Source: Anisus vortex
Taxonomy: Eukaryota; Mollusca; Gastropoda; Planorbidae
Direction: 5' to 3'
NCBI GenBank assembly: GCA_949126835.1
Contig: OX421509.1
Coordinates: forward strand, 14,663,279 to 14,727,278
DNA: 64,000 nucleotides
The translations under genes and the position numbers were made by a program. The notes under the pieces were generated by a model, which saw only the letters and a program-made list of their open reading frames with translations, ran no database searches and was not told where the DNA came from. This document shows, piece after piece, positions 52,601 through 62,870 of the stretch (its first letter is position 1; each line of letters begins with the position of its first letter).

Positions 52601-55600
52601 AATGCTCGCGTGCCCACATAAATGGCTCTGCGTGCCAGCTGTGGCACGCATGCCATAGGTTCGCCATCGCTGGTCTAAATAGATTGAGTGAGATATAAAT
52701 GAATAAAAAAAGGTAAGTATTATATATTTTAAAAAGTATAATTATGTAATATTAAATTACATTTTAATTATTTTAGAGTGGAGCAATTAGAATGCCCACT
52801 AGCTCCGGGCAAACAAAAAAACGAATGCCCAGATCCACAGCTCCACAGCTCCGCGCTCCACTCCTCAATTCTCAACTCTACTACTGGCCAGGAGCAACTT
52901 ACCTTTTTGATTTCCAGAAGAAGTGGTTTCTGGATACTGATGTGGGCACGGGGGATGGGTTTAATGGCTAGAATGGCACCCTGAAAATTATCGAAAGTTG
53001 ATGGATGGAAGTGAATTGATCTTTGTTAAGTCACTGATTAATTAATCAATACAAAACTGTAGGTAGCCTTACTTACATGTAATGATAAAACTTTGTTAAG
53101 TCACTGATACTGATACTGATTAATTAATCAATACAAAACTGTAGGTAGCCTTACTTACATGTAATGATAAAATATATTTAAAAAAATATGTTATAATCTA
53201 ATTTAAAACATAAATATGATGCGTCTAAATGGGGAGATAAAAACACATTATTTATAATACATTTAAAAAAAAAACCCCGATAACTCGTACTTTATAGTAT
53301 CCAGTTTTCGTGAAGAGTTGTCTGTTCCCGACGTCTCGTAAATGAACAGCAATTGTGTCCCCTGAGCAGTCGCTTTGGTAGGAATTTCGCTGTTTAACGT
53401 TGTGCGTAGAGAGAAAAACAACAAGTGTTCTACAATAGTTTCATACAGTCAAACACAAGGGTATTATATCAACCATTAATCATTTCACAAAGTCTAGCAT
53501 TTTCCTTTAGGCATTTTTACTTATTTGAAAATAATATTCTCCCTATTTTTGATTCTGGATTTCCTTTTGATCTCTAATGAAATAATTAATGGCCTTTTTT
53601 TTTCTCGTTGGACATTAATAATCATGAAAATAATTGATTTTTTTCTTAAAGAAATCATCAAAACCCAACATTACTTTTGATTCAAATTAATTTCATCTTA
53701 AAAAATAATTATTGCTGTCTTTTTTATCTTGGAGATTAAATAGAATTTTTAGCTGCGTCTTCTACATAAATCAAGGAGAATAATTATGATTTAAATGGAA
53801 GGCGTTTCTAAAATTCAAATTTAGTCGTCTCCATTAGAGTGAAGAGCTCAGACTAACTTGGTGAGTTTCAAAAAACAATGTTTTGCAACTTGGAGCTAGA
53901 AGCCCTATACCACTAACATCAATACAACATATTTTACAACAATGTTTGACCAGTGAACACCATCATGGGATACAGGGCCTGGGTCTGTGTCCAATGCCAG
54001 TGACTCCAAACCAAGCGAGGTTAAACTTCAAGAAGGCTAGAACAGGAGTTTAATGGAAACCAATTTAACTGGGGACCAAAGATTGCAAAGTCTCTGGTGA
54101 AATGTTTAATGAACTAGTCGTTTTACTCAAATAGATCAAAGCTGCTTTTTTGTTGATCCTAAAAGACAAAGTATACTCTATATTTCACTGAAGCAGACGA
54201 TAAGACTCGAATCTATTTGACTCAAATAGACCAATAATACTCTATATTTAACTGCAATAGACCAATAATACTCTATATTTCACTGAAATAGACCAAGAAT
54301 ATTCTATATTTCACTGAAATAGACCAAGAATACTCTATATTTCACTGAAAAAGACCAAGTATACTCTATATTTCACTGAAATAGATCGTCTAATCTACTC
54401 ACGTGTCCGTTCTGGTTTTGTCTGTTGTCCTGCTTCTTGTTGTAGTTTTTGGTGGGGGCCCCGAACATGATGTCCTCCCACTTTACCCTCCAGTTCATTT
54501 CTGCAAGTTCTGCCTCCAGTTTAAAATGCCTGGTAGAGAAGTATAAAAAAATAAAGTATAGTCCAGTTGAGTGAGTATATCACAAGAGAAAATTATACTG
54601 AAGTAATTTATACAGGCGAGAGTTTCATAGTCTTCTCAAGTTGTACAAAACACTGGTCTGTCCTGTAGACGGTGACTGTTTATGTTTGAGGAAATCTAAA
54701 GTTATCACTATTTCAAACAGCTTAAAATTGCCAGAAATTAATATTAAAATGAATAAATAGAAAATGTAATAGGATACATTTTCAAAAGAAGTAATAATGA
54801 AAATAGAATTTAATTTGTGGTAAATGTTTTTTTTTAAATTATTTAAATTATTACAGTCTTATCTTATACATTACAGACGCTCCTTCTATAAATATTGCGT
54901 CCTACGCTCATCCGTGGTCCGAGTCTAATCTTGTATTTTTTATTATGTATTTCGAAATATTCACTTTTAATCTACCCACTTCTTTCCCCTCTACCAAATT
55001 GGACTTGTTTTTGGAAACATTTTTTGTACCCAATATTGTGTTCGTGTGTTTTTGGACTTCTATTTTGAATGGATAGCAAGTGGATTCGTGATTGTTAAAC
55101 AGTAATACTTGGAACATGCAATTGCTATTTAATATAAACGCCCTGTCAAAACCGTTGACCTGTTTCACATTCCCTTGTCCATAAAATCACCACCATCAGC
55201 CAACGCCAGTAGAGATTTCTTTACATTGCAGAATTACAACAATGCTCGACCACTGAACACGAAAGGTGTTGTTTTGTATATCAATCCCACTTGCACAATA
55301 TTCATTCAAATAACAACAGCAAACAAACAAATAGACAATCTAGCTTTTTACCACTGACCTGTATACGAAGAATGTGACGATAAGGACGACAAGCAGGATA
55401 GAACCAAGGACGATAATTACAATACCGTAAGCTGGGAAAGGCTCTGTGGATAATATCATTCAACTCTTTGAATCAAAAAAAAATATTGACACAAATATTC
55501 GAAGATTCATAACACATCTACAGTCTGCTTTGCCTTGTAAACAACAAACAAAGTTTCCCGGCATTGCCCGGGGAAAAATTAATTTTTAATACAAAATATA

Positions 55601-58600
55601 AAGGCCTTTATAAGCTACAGATAAACATTTCATAATCTACAAGAATCAGAAAGTGATAGATCTTATAAATTTCAAAATATAATTATTGTTTACTGAAATC
55701 ATTTACGAATGTAATTAGATTTAAAATCAATTGTGTAATCAGGTTAAAAATAGGCAAGTCTTTTTATTTAACAAAGAGTTAAATTGCCCGGCGTTGCCCG
55801 TGGAAGGACCGTCTTCCGCGTGCGTCTAAAATATAATTATTACATTTTAGTTACTGAAAACATGTTTTGTAAATTCTTTACAATCTTTTTAAAAAAACAA
55901 AGTAATATTAATGGGGGAAAAAGTAGAAAAGAAAAAGGAAGGTATCAGTGGGGAATCGAACCCTGGTCAACTGCATGGCAGCCGAAGGCGCTAAACACTA
56001 CGCTAAGGAAGACATAATATGACAGAAGCGAGATCGCAAAACTAAGATATGAGGCAATAAGGTAACGTGTCTTTAAATTAACCAATGGAGATCTGATATA
56101 CAACACACACACGTTACTTTATATATAGAGAGAACTAAAATTCATCCATTCTAAAAAGTTATAAGCGTAGTGTGTTTCTGGTCTATATTATATATAGATC
56201 AATAGATTTGTGTGTGTGTGTAATTTATAAGGATAGACAGATAGATTTACCTTTCGGCGGGCACAAACTGAAATCGAACCCGCAAATAGGCGTGTCCGGA
56301 GGGGGCCCGGTTCGTCCACCGGCCCAGTGAATCTTCTTCCCGGGCAGAGGCGTGTACTGCTTGGTGTTGCCAAAGTACTCCGCCACGACCTATACAAATT
56401 AAACAAAACAAAACATTCGTAGGAAACTTTCGTAGGTAAGCAGTACACAATTGAACTGGCAACTTTGGCAAATTTTAGTTAGTAGGCCTATTTCCAAAGA
56501 CTATAATAAGATGGACCGCTTCCTCTAGGCCTATTTCTAGAGCTTATAATATGTTCTTTTTTTTCCATGTGCAACTAATAAGGTTGTTCTTGAATGACTT
56601 CTACGCTCCTACGCTTGCATTAAGGTTTCCGCTTTATACAACTTTCGATTTTAATCGTAGTTTTCCATTGAGAAAATCATAGCGAATTACTATTGTTTCA
56701 AGTTATCAAATAGCAGAAATATGAAAGCAAGCGGTGCATCTTATTATAGTCTTTGCTATTTCATTTAACCATCTATACGTCAGAACTCATGTTATTGGGC
56801 AATTCTTAGTGACTTTCTAATGACGTAATTCTTCTTATAATTTGACTCTCTAATGACGTAATTCTTCTTATAATTTGACCGTCTAATGACGTAATTCATT
56901 CCAAGTTGCCCAAATGAGGCACATTATGTTTTAGCGGCAAGTCCTTGACGTTTGACTTGTTTGTTTGTTTTAATTTAGTGGCGGTAGTGGAAAGTAACGT
57001 CTTTTCAAAAGTAGCGTATTACAACTGATGTTGTTTAGGTGACGATCACTCACAGTGTTACATTCGGCAAAAAGATTCCCACTTAGGGTTGAATATAATA
57101 AATCATTGTAAAGCGATTTATATTATAATAGTTCGCTTATAGAGCACGCCACCATCTTTATTTTAAAAAAAAACTGAATCCCATAATGCCATTCTTTACA
57201 TAAAAACAGCATTTCGGTGATAGATAAACAAAATGTTTTTTCAAGTATTTTATAAAGTAATTTAGAGGTTGGTCTTTTCTATTGGGTTTCTATCCAGCCG
57301 CATCTAGTCGTAATTGGTACAGATCAGGCCTCTGGAAATGAGATGCTTCATATAAAGTTAGAACACCACATACATACATAATGAAAGCTCATACATATTT
57401 ATAGTTCATAGTAAGCAAGTAAAGACCGAATTGATCATAGGGCCGGTGAAGCAGCGTTCACCAGTTTCTGTGGCCACGGCATACTAGGGGGATGTGTGGC
57501 CAAAACAATGCACAGTACAGCCAGCCGTGGATTCGAACCGCTCGTCCACCGTGGCCCTCAACAGTTCATAGGCATGTCATCAAATATTAAGTCCAAGATA
57601 GATTCCGAAATTTCGTCGGCCTATATGAGAGCCAATCACTACCAACAAGTGGGGGGGGGGGGGGAATCTATGAAAATCTATTATGATCTATCAATATATA
57701 ATTTATCAAAGACTATAAATAGATGGACCGCTTGCTCTATTTTTAGAGTTTATATGATTATATGCTCTTTTTTCCGTGCGCATCCAATAACGCAGTCTTA
57801 AATTACTTCTACGCTCCTTGGCCTGCCTAAAGGTTTCCGTTGTGTACAACTATCGATTTTAATTTTTCGTTGAGAAAATCATAGCCATTAAATAAAACTG
57901 AAGTGTACAATACAAAAGGGAATCGGGAATTCCGAAAAGAAGTCATTCGAGACATCAAATAGCAGAAAGATTAAAGAAGTAAGTAAAGTACCCGTCGGAC
58001 CGAGTTGATCCACAGGTCCGATGAAGCAGCGTTCACCAGTTTCTGTGGCCACGGCATACTAGATGATGGTGTGGCCAGCACTATGCACAGCCGCCTTTAC
58101 TTTACCCCGACTAAGGTCCGGTAGCCATCAGAGCTGGGTAGACTCAGGGACACCCCTCCAGACCCGGGAAAAAGTCCTAGCCTGCACCAGGATTCGAACC
58201 CGGGACCTTCGGCTCGCGAAAGCAAGAGGTCCATCTTATTATAGTCTTTGGAAAATCATAGCGAATGACTAAACCGGAAGTCTAGAAGACAGGGTGCGAT
58301 CGGAAATTCCCAAACAGAGTGTTTCAATTTATCAAATAGCAGAAATATCAAAGCAAGCGGTTCATCTTTTTTATAGTATTTCAATATGTCAATATGTATG
58401 ATAGGCCTTACACTAAGATTAAACAATTTAGATATGTTCTAGAATGTTCATCTCTTTATTTTTAAAATGGGACATATCGGTGGGGAGGCATGTCATTTAT
58501 AATTAGCAAACACAGACCCTGTTTATGATATAAAACTATACCGTGACTACTTACCTCAAATGTATTTGTTTCCGGGTTCAAGTCCAACAGTGAGTAGTCG

Positions 58601-59587
58601 GCATTCCTGTCCCCGTTCTCATCAATGCTGACGTTACCTGTGATACCTGCAAAAGGTCAAAGTTCATTCCATTATTTGAAGACGTACACTGAACATTATA
58701 AGGAAACTTGTCTGGGTAACCTAATGCTCCGTTATAAAGAAAATCAGCAACAAAACTGAATTGTACGGTTTTATGTTTACTGTGCATAAAAATAGGGTAT
58801 GGGATTGTGTGGCAAGCACGCAGAGCAAAATATATTTTTGTCTCCAAATAAATGTATGAAATATCAACTAGTAGTCTTTTCACGCCGGGAGGGAGGGGTG
58901 TTATTTTTTTCACTGCGTGGGGGAGGGGGCGGCATCAGAGCCGAGCAGACGCGGGGACAAATTCCAGTCCCGGAAAAAAAATCCTAGCCTTCACCAGGAT
59001 TCGAGCCCAGGACTTTCGGTACGCCAGCCGAACGCGCTTCCGCTCGGTCACAGTGACCCGTGAAACATAGACTAACATAAACATATTAATTCTACGCAAC
59101 TAGAAAATAATAATTGATGTATCGTGTAACAATATACATACAAACTATAACAAAATACTTACAAAGATCAAACGCGAGTCTATTAACACCAACAAAAAGA
59201 AAAGAGGAAAATAACCCAGATAAATCAAGAATACCAGGACAATATCATTATATTTGTTTACGAAATGGCGGACTCTGCCTTCTGATAAAATAAAGATGAG
59301 CTCATGTTCCCAAATGCTGCCAAGTTCATTTTTCGGGTAACTCACCCTCGAAAGTTCTGTTCCACATTCTCTTGGTGATGTTGAGACCATCGCTGACGTT
59401 TCCACCGGCCTCGATGGTCTCGTTGAGAGCAATGGCGTACAGGAGGACTGCGTCATGGAAGGCGCCGACAAAACTGTTGACCTGGAAGCAGGACATGTGT
59501 CAGGGGTCAACAAATGGAATGAGTTGTGTATGCATTAGTATAAACGATAGTTAGTTAATATATATTAAATATATATCATTGTATCTC

Positions 59588-59618
<31 letters not shown>

Positions 59619-59657
59619 CATCTAGCTAACTATACATATATCTATCTATTCATCCAT

Positions 59658-59725
<68 letters not shown>

Positions 59726-60794
59726 ACCTATCTATCTAGCAATCTATTTAACTATCCATCTATCTGCTACAAGTGCCATTTTAATGCCTTAAATCGCTAC
59801 GTGTACTTTTATGCTTCAAAGGTTACACTCCAGGTCTTTTAGATTCAACACACATGAGTTTGCAACATACACGTTTAGTATAATAGTGACAGCACCAGTT
59901 CTTACTTCACATTCCAAAATCAATTTACATTCCCCACTGTCTCGCCACAAGCCCAAAAAAATCAACTTCCTCCTTTAAAAAAAACGCACAGATATCTTTA
60001 TATCTGGCCAGGTGTGTCCGTATTCACAAAACCTTTTTTTTTTTTTTTTTCATTTTTTCGGTGCCATTAGGCGACTATGGCGGTCACCACAGTGAGAAGG
60101 GGAGGTAACTGGTCGTAAAGTACACAAACCAGTTGACCTCCTCAACTACAACTGTAACACTATCTATCTATTCATCTTCCTATCTTGCAATCGATTGATC
60201 GATCTACCATCTATCTATCTAACAATCTATTTATCTATCTAGCCATATTTGTTTCTCTATCTATATACTTATCAATCTATTTATCTATCTTTCTATATCA
60301 TCTTTTTTTTTTTTTAACTAGCCTCTTACCATTGAAAAACGTGTATCCATTTGACAAAGATCAGACACTTAATGTTGGTGAACCAGCGTTTCCCTTGATA
60401 CGGCTTACAGGGAGCTGTATGGCCAGCACGGTGCCCAGCCGCCACCCATCCCCTCTCCCAAAACTCACCGTTCGCTGCAAGATGCCGGGCTCTGGTATGC
60501 GTTTTATTTTAACCTAGACTGGAACTCGACACATTACAAATTACAGTTTATAGCGGTATTTGGTTGACCACCTTATCCCAGCATGGGGCTGGACCTACCT
60601 CTTGTTCCCCGTAGGTGAAGTTAGGATACATCTTGGCCGCCCGCTGCTTGACCTCCTCAGAGAAGTTCCGGTAGGCCTCACTAGTTGGCTTTCTGAGAGT
60701 GACGGTCATGAGGCTCTCGTAGGCCTGGCGGGCCTTCTTGTTGTTCTCCTCCGTGTCGTTGGCCCGGTACCAGGGGCGGGCCGTGTCGTTGTAG
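43546..60794 (-). CDS. Receptor-type guanylate cyclase, natriuretic-peptide-receptor-like (20 coding exons; 5' end missing)
   Basis: Exons from 60794 down to the stop at 43546 join in phase to 820 codons. This receptor class converts GTP to cGMP at the plasma membrane after extracellular ligand binding. Numbering from the first full codon: juxtamembrane half of the ANF-receptor ligand-binding domain 1-190 with N-glycosylation sites (NFT, NVS, NIT, NRT); one transmembrane helix about 193-215; kinase-homology domain about 290-545; coiled-coil hinge 546-590; cyclase about 591-775. In the kinase-homology domain the VAIK-type lysine (K298), DFG (409-411) and APE (437-439) remain, while the HRD loop is HGHLKSSN, so no kinase activity is expected. 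The cyclase keeps metal ligands D617 and D661, guanine-selecting E657 and C729, and transition-state N736 and R740, so it should be active. The short C-terminus ends SASGH. Ligand unknown; 5' exons are off the right edge or not seen. Confidence 0.95.
43815..43906 (-). CDS. Guanylate cyclase exon (cyclase domain end)
   Basis: 92 nt. [20 protein letters not shown] and [10 protein letters not shown]; acceptor ttttcaccag, donor gtatag (weak). Confidence 0.93.
44359..44457 (-). CDS. Guanylate cyclase exon (catalytic, [11 protein letters not shown])
   Basis: 99 nt. [20 protein letters not shown] then [12 protein letters not shown]; holds guanine-contact Cys729 and Asn736/Arg740. Acceptor cttcccag, donor gtatgt. 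Confidence 0.95.
44580..45060 (+). mobile_element. LINE (RTE/Nimbus-like) ORF2 C-terminal fragment, frameshifted
   Basis: The plus strand reads [20 protein letters not shown], matching the VLLYGSETWxxT motif near the end of many non-LTR reverse transcriptases; later fragments in other frames resemble the usual TDRxxN and RGRP region. It inserted antisense in a guanylate cyclase intron. A 17-bp tandem triplication (CCCTATGTTCCACGGGG) at 45001-45050 ends it. Confidence 0.7.
45343..45440. repeat. 49-bp tandem duplication covering a guanylate cyclase splice donor
   Basis: Two identical 49-bp units (45343-45391, 45392-45440). Each contains the last 12 exon bases plus the donor of the adjoining exon, so a second complete donor lies 49 nt further into the intron (gt at 45379-45378). 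Confidence 0.92.
45429..45603 (-). CDS. Guanylate cyclase exon (catalytic, [15 protein letters not shown])
   Basis: 175 nt, phase 0-1. [20 protein letters not shown] through [11 protein letters not shown]. Holds guanine-selecting Glu657 and metal ligand Asp661. Acceptor tatgtag, donor gtgagt. Confidence 0.95.
46008..46076 (-). CDS. Guanylate cyclase exon ([13 protein letters not shown])
   Basis: 69 nt, 23 codons, [20 protein letters not shown] then VYK; canonical cyclase helix following the metal site. Confidence 0.95.
46342..46465 (-). CDS. Guanylate cyclase exon (YFSDICGFT)
   Basis: 124 nt. [20 protein letters not shown] then [18 protein letters not shown]. First metal-binding aspartate of the cyclase. 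Acceptor gttttcag, donor gtgagg. Confidence 0.95.
46976..47125 (-). CDS. Guanylate cyclase exon (dimerisation coiled coil)
   Basis: 150 nt. [20 protein letters not shown] then [20 protein letters not shown]; heptad-like hinge helix between kinase-homology and cyclase domains. Confidence 0.95.
47182..47411 (-). mobile_element. tRNA-derived SINE (family 1) in guanylate cyclase intron
   Basis: Carries GGTGAAGCAGCGTTAACCAG, CAGCACAATGCCCAGCTGCC, CAGAGCTGGGTAGACTC and a degraded B box (GGATTCAAACCC). Followed at 47443-47590 by another tRNA-like repeat (GGTTGGTCTCGCGGTTA). Confidence 0.82.
47719..47890 (-). CDS. Guanylate cyclase exon (kinase-homology C-lobe end)
   Basis: 172 nt. [20 protein letters not shown] through [18 protein letters not shown]. 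CWxEDPxxRPxF is the kinase-homology subdomain XI motif. Acceptor tatcgtcag, donor gtgagt. Confidence 0.95.
48308..48463 (-). CDS. Guanylate cyclase exon (kinase-homology, APE and DVYSF)
   Basis: 156 nt. [20 protein letters not shown] then [20 protein letters not shown]. Donor gtatca is non-consensus at +4/+5. Confidence 0.94.
49349..49514 (-). CDS. Guanylate cyclase exon (kinase-homology catalytic-loop region)
   Basis: 166 nt. [20 protein letters not shown] then [19 protein letters not shown]. The HRD aspartate is absent (HGHLKSSN) while DFG is retained. Followed by a Glu-rich stretch. Acceptor attctag, donor gtaagt. Confidence 0.95.
50071..50190. repeat. 18-bp tandem repeat, seven copies
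   Basis: Units TGTAACAATGTTCTATCT from 50071, strictly 18 bp, which keeps chance frames open on both strands. In a guanylate cyclase intron. Confidence 0.95.
51329..51400 (-). CDS. Guanylate cyclase exon (kinase-homology, LDWMFRYS)
   Basis: 72 nt, 24 codons: [24 protein letters not shown]. Matches the [23 protein letters not shown] segment of natriuretic peptide receptors. Acceptor ctactgtag, donor gtaaga. Confidence 0.95.
51973..52077 (-). CDS. Guanylate cyclase exon (kinase-homology, [10 protein letters not shown])
   Basis: 105 nt, phase 0. [20 protein letters not shown] then [15 protein letters not shown]. Acceptor atttcacag, donor gtctgt inside a GTCT repeat. Confidence 0.95.
52476..52672. 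mobile_element. hAT-type MITE (197 bp) with 8-bp target duplication
   Basis: Ends CAGTGATGGCGAACC and the inverse of CAGCGATGGCGAACC; flanks GTCTAGAT (52468-52475) and GTCTAAAT (52673-52680). Internal CGTGCC motifs as in other hAT MITEs here. Confidence 0.88.
52903..52980 (-). CDS. Guanylate cyclase exon (kinase-homology, AIK lysine)
   Basis: 78 nt, 26 codons, [20 protein letters not shown] then LLEIKK. Holds the VAIK-type lysine (K298). Acceptor attttcag, donor gtaagt. Confidence 0.92.
53021..53172. repeat. 70-bp tandem duplication in guanylate cyclase intron
   Basis: Copy A 53021-53090 and copy B 53091-53172 are near-identical (start CTTTGTTAAGTCACTGAT); copy B has a 12-bp CTGATA-type insertion. 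Confidence 0.92.
53291..53389 (-). CDS. Guanylate cyclase exon (kinase-homology N-lobe)
   Basis: 99 nt, 33 codons, [20 protein letters not shown] then [13 protein letters not shown]. Aligns with the FAKTAYYKG segment of mammalian natriuretic peptide receptors. Acceptor ttaaacag, donor gtacga. Confidence 0.88.
54169..54389. repeat. ~31-bp tandem repeat, about six degenerate copies
   Basis: Consensus ACTCTATATTTCACTGAAAT plus AGACCAAGAAT. It lies immediately inside the intron next to the donor of the exon at 54403-54529. Confidence 0.9.
54403..54529 (-). CDS. Guanylate cyclase exon (juxtamembrane)
   Basis: 127 nt. [20 protein letters not shown] then [15 protein letters not shown]. Basic/acidic juxtamembrane segment with the conserved LxxxxWRVxWEDI motif. 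Acceptor ctctaccag, donor gtgagt. Confidence 0.95.
55359..55443 (-). CDS. Guanylate cyclase exon (transmembrane helix)
   Basis: 85 nt, phase 1-2. [20 protein letters not shown] then IVTFFVY, a single 23-residue hydrophobic helix. Acceptor tatccacag, donor gtcagt. Confidence 0.94.
55920..56010 (-). mobile_element. tRNA-derived SINE-like repeat (third type)
   Basis: The minus strand has AGCGTAGTGTTTAGCG (A-box-like) and GGGTTCGATTCC (B box). Nearby GCCCGGCGTTGCCCGTGG (55787) recurs in related form at 55558. Too degenerate for a working tRNA. Confidence 0.55.
56251..56389 (-). CDS. Guanylate cyclase exon (end of ligand-binding domain)
   Basis: 139 nt. [20 protein letters not shown] then [19 protein letters not shown]. 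Matches the IxWxGGxxPPDxPxCGF pattern just outside the membrane in natriuretic peptide receptors. Donor gtaaat, acceptor ttgtatag. Confidence 0.93.
56495..56755. mobile_element. MITE with CAAAGACT termini, copy 3 (261 bp), perfect 7-bp flanks
   Basis: CAAAGACTATAATAAGATGG at the left, CTTATTATAGTCTTTG at the right; flanks CTATTTC (56488-56494 and 56756-56762) are identical. In a guanylate cyclase intron. Confidence 0.9.
56812..56899. repeat. 31-bp tandem repeat, about 2.7 copies
   Basis: Units TCTAATGACGTAATTCTTCT plus TATAATTTGAC, each with a TGACGTAA motif resembling a CRE half site. Confidence 0.85.
57417..57562 (-). mobile_element. tRNA-derived SINE (family 1), internally deleted
   Basis: Joins the 3' part (GATCATAGGGCCGGTGAAGC, GTTCACCAGTTTCTGTGGCC) directly to the tRNA head (GGATTCGAACCGC, CCACCGTGGCC), lacking ~100 bp of body. 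Confidence 0.75.
57707..58390. mobile_element. Fourth CAAAGACT MITE copy, interrupted by a SINE
   Basis: Left end CAAAGACTATAAATAGATGG, right end near 58390 degraded. A family-1 SINE (57976-58212, minus orientation, with GGATTCGAACCCGGGACC) interrupts it, and a partial terminal sequence recurs at 58230-58250. The nesting shows the SINE is younger than the MITE. Confidence 0.7.
58555..58646 (-). CDS. Guanylate cyclase exon (ligand-binding domain)
   Basis: 92 nt. [20 protein letters not shown] then [10 protein letters not shown]; matches VTGxVxIDxNGDRxxDYSLxDM of ANF-receptor domains. Acceptor ccttttgcag, donor gtaagt. Confidence 0.94.
58890..59053 (-). mobile_element. tRNA-derived SINE (family 1), head fragment
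   Basis: Contains AGGATTCGAGCCCAGGAC and TACGCCAGCCGAACGCGC, the tRNA-like head read on the minus strand; the tail portion is degraded. Confidence 0.7.
59346..59481 (-). CDS. Guanylate cyclase exon (ligand-binding domain)
   Basis: 136 nt. [20 protein letters not shown] then [20 protein letters not shown]; FHDxxLLYxxALNET and [11 protein letters not shown] are hallmark ANF-receptor motifs. Acceptor cttccag, donor gtgagt. Confidence 0.95.
59585..59765. repeat. Compound (ATCT)n / (AT)n microsatellite
   Basis: ATCT units flank about 31 AT units (59660-59722). More ATCT-type repeats occur at 60160-60300. Confidence 0.95.
60357..60450 (-). mobile_element. tRNA-derived SINE (family 1), old fragment
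   Basis: Diverged copy with GGTGAACCAGCGTTT and GGCCAGCACGGTGCCCAGCC, matching the middle of SINE family 1. Confidence 0.6.
60599..60794 (-). CDS. Guanylate cyclase exon (ligand-binding domain), first exon seen
   Basis: 196 nt starting inside a codon (last base). [20 protein letters not shown] then [20 protein letters not shown]. RPWxRxNDTxExNxxARxAY fits the ANF-receptor domain. Acceptor tgcgacag, donor gtaggt. Upstream exons were not found in the remaining 3.2 kb. Confidence 0.92.
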
Positions 60795-60799
60795 CTGTC

Positions 60800-62870
60800 G
60801 CAGAAACAGAGAGAGAGAGAGAAAGATATGGATGAATACATCTTTTATGCGACTGCCAACACACATGTTCAATGGCATGGCTGCCACTCAGCATTTTAAT
60901 AAGGAGGACATAGAGAAGAAGAGCGCAAGAGAGAAAGAAAAGGCTCATGAAGAGAGAGAGAAAGATAGAGAAAAAGAGAATGAAAGAACAAGAATGGATA
61001 TCACATTGGAAAGTACAGCTATATGTTTGTTATTGAACTATGGCATACACCACAGTTCTACAAAATACTTCAACAAAACTCTAAGTATTCCACGAGAATT
61101 CTCAAGGGTTCCACATAATTATCGCCCCTGACACTCTAGATATTATCAGATTTTGAAAAATTTTATCCAAAGGATATTTTGATTCAAATTAACTGTCAAT
61201 TTTACTTTCAGAAAAAAAAAGTGCGCGAAAAGATTTATGATGGCTGAAGCAGAAATGAGAGTTTTTGTTTACCATTGGTTGAAACTGTAACTGGAAAAAT
61301 CTTTGGTATGAACAAAAACCCATTGTCCTGTTGCCCAATCAAAGTTTTAAAAAAGATACTTGCAATTTGTTTGTTTACGTTTTTAAGTGTTTGAAGTTGT
61401 ATAGTTCAGGTGACAAAAAGGATTTGGAATTACTGTTGTATATAAGGATATTGGGCTACATTTGTTGAATGTTACAACTGTTCTGTTATTCCATGTCGAG
61501 TTACGATAGCTAGTGCTACAAGACGAATCAGACTCGAGCGGCACCTCGAGCGTGATAAATTGTTGCATAAATTGTTGTATCATTCCCATATCCCTAACAC
61601 CAGGATGATGGTTATTTATATATTTACATCGGGAATGCTCAGTGCCGATTCAGTGAGCTCTTGGTATAAATTTCAGTGGCAGATGTAGAGGTTACGTAAG
61701 GCACCCAGGTTCAAGAAACTATTACGTAGTTTCCGATTAGAGTGCTTGGTATCGAAACATGCAAGCAAGCAACGTATACATTCACTGTCAGATTGATTGA
61801 CTTGTCAGCTGAAACATGCGCTGCTTTATCTGCTGATACACCTACTGACACAACCACTGACAGATTCAATGAACTAGAAAAACGGACACATCAATTGACA
61901 CACCCATTGACACACCCACTGACATCTCTTACATTCCTAATAAAGGCAACACCATATCTCCATGAAAACAATATAATAAAGAGAATTAACTTTTTTTTAC
62001 ACTGTGCCTCTCCTCTACCTCATGACCTCATCATCATCATCACACCACATCTACTCTTCTCTCTACATTATAAATTTTATTTATTCCCAATAGCAAAAAA
62101 AAAAACTTAACCCTTACAGTCCCGGGCGCGTATATAGCGGAACTGAAGGCAGCATAGATAGAAGTAGGTCGGTACTGGAAGGGTTAAAAAAAAACTGGTT
62201 GATGTGGGTTAAGAGAAGGGGGATAATCCAATTTATTATGCATCATCGACCCATAGATATCTGTTTAAATTTGTTATCGCATCTTTAACTAGTGAGGTCA
62301 AGGACATCAAAGTCAGTTGCAGGCTGCACGGGAAGCGGCAAATTTAATACATATTTCAAATTTTATTTTCAAACAAGTTTATTCAGCGCTCTCCGTGAAT
62401 ATATCAACATTCCCTCCTCTCTTTTCCGCAATCAAATTTGGGGTTAATCTAATTAAGCTCACAGAAAGAAGAAAATCAAACAACACACCGTGTACGTCTT
62501 CACATTGACCCATTTCTCAGGCACACAGAGGAAAAAATCGACCAATGGGAAACGCAGACAGAAAAAGAAACGACGACGAAGTGACATGCGCTGGATTTTA
62601 ATTGGTTGGGAGTCTTGTCCTAGACCGTCACATGATGTGACACTTTTATTTCAATTTCTATGTTGTTGTTTTGTATGTGTGCATGTTGGTTTCCTCGCAT
62701 TTTAGTGCATGTTTGAAAATTAATGGGAGGGGGAGGGGGGATGCCTCAAAGCTTGTGTGACAAGTTCATTGTTCACTTTTACAGCGTTTGCAGAGCTAGA
62801 CATTCGATGAGAAGTTTGCATGAAGTCCAAAATGAATTATTATGGACCTTATATATAGTTTATAGACATT
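60800..62870. other. Intron or upstream DNA of guanylate cyclase, no exon seen
   Basis: Includes a GA-rich stretch at 60900-60990 and a degenerate CACCCATTGACA-type repeat at 61835-61925. A repeat fragment shared with 5165-5260 is at 61635-61690. No exon with family similarity on either strand. Confidence 0.45.

Noticed and set aside
61383..61589. Minus-strand frame considered as the upstream cyclase exon
   Set aside because: Sequence (MGMIQQFMQQFITLE...) shows no ANF-receptor motif and no phase-2 donor to join 60794.
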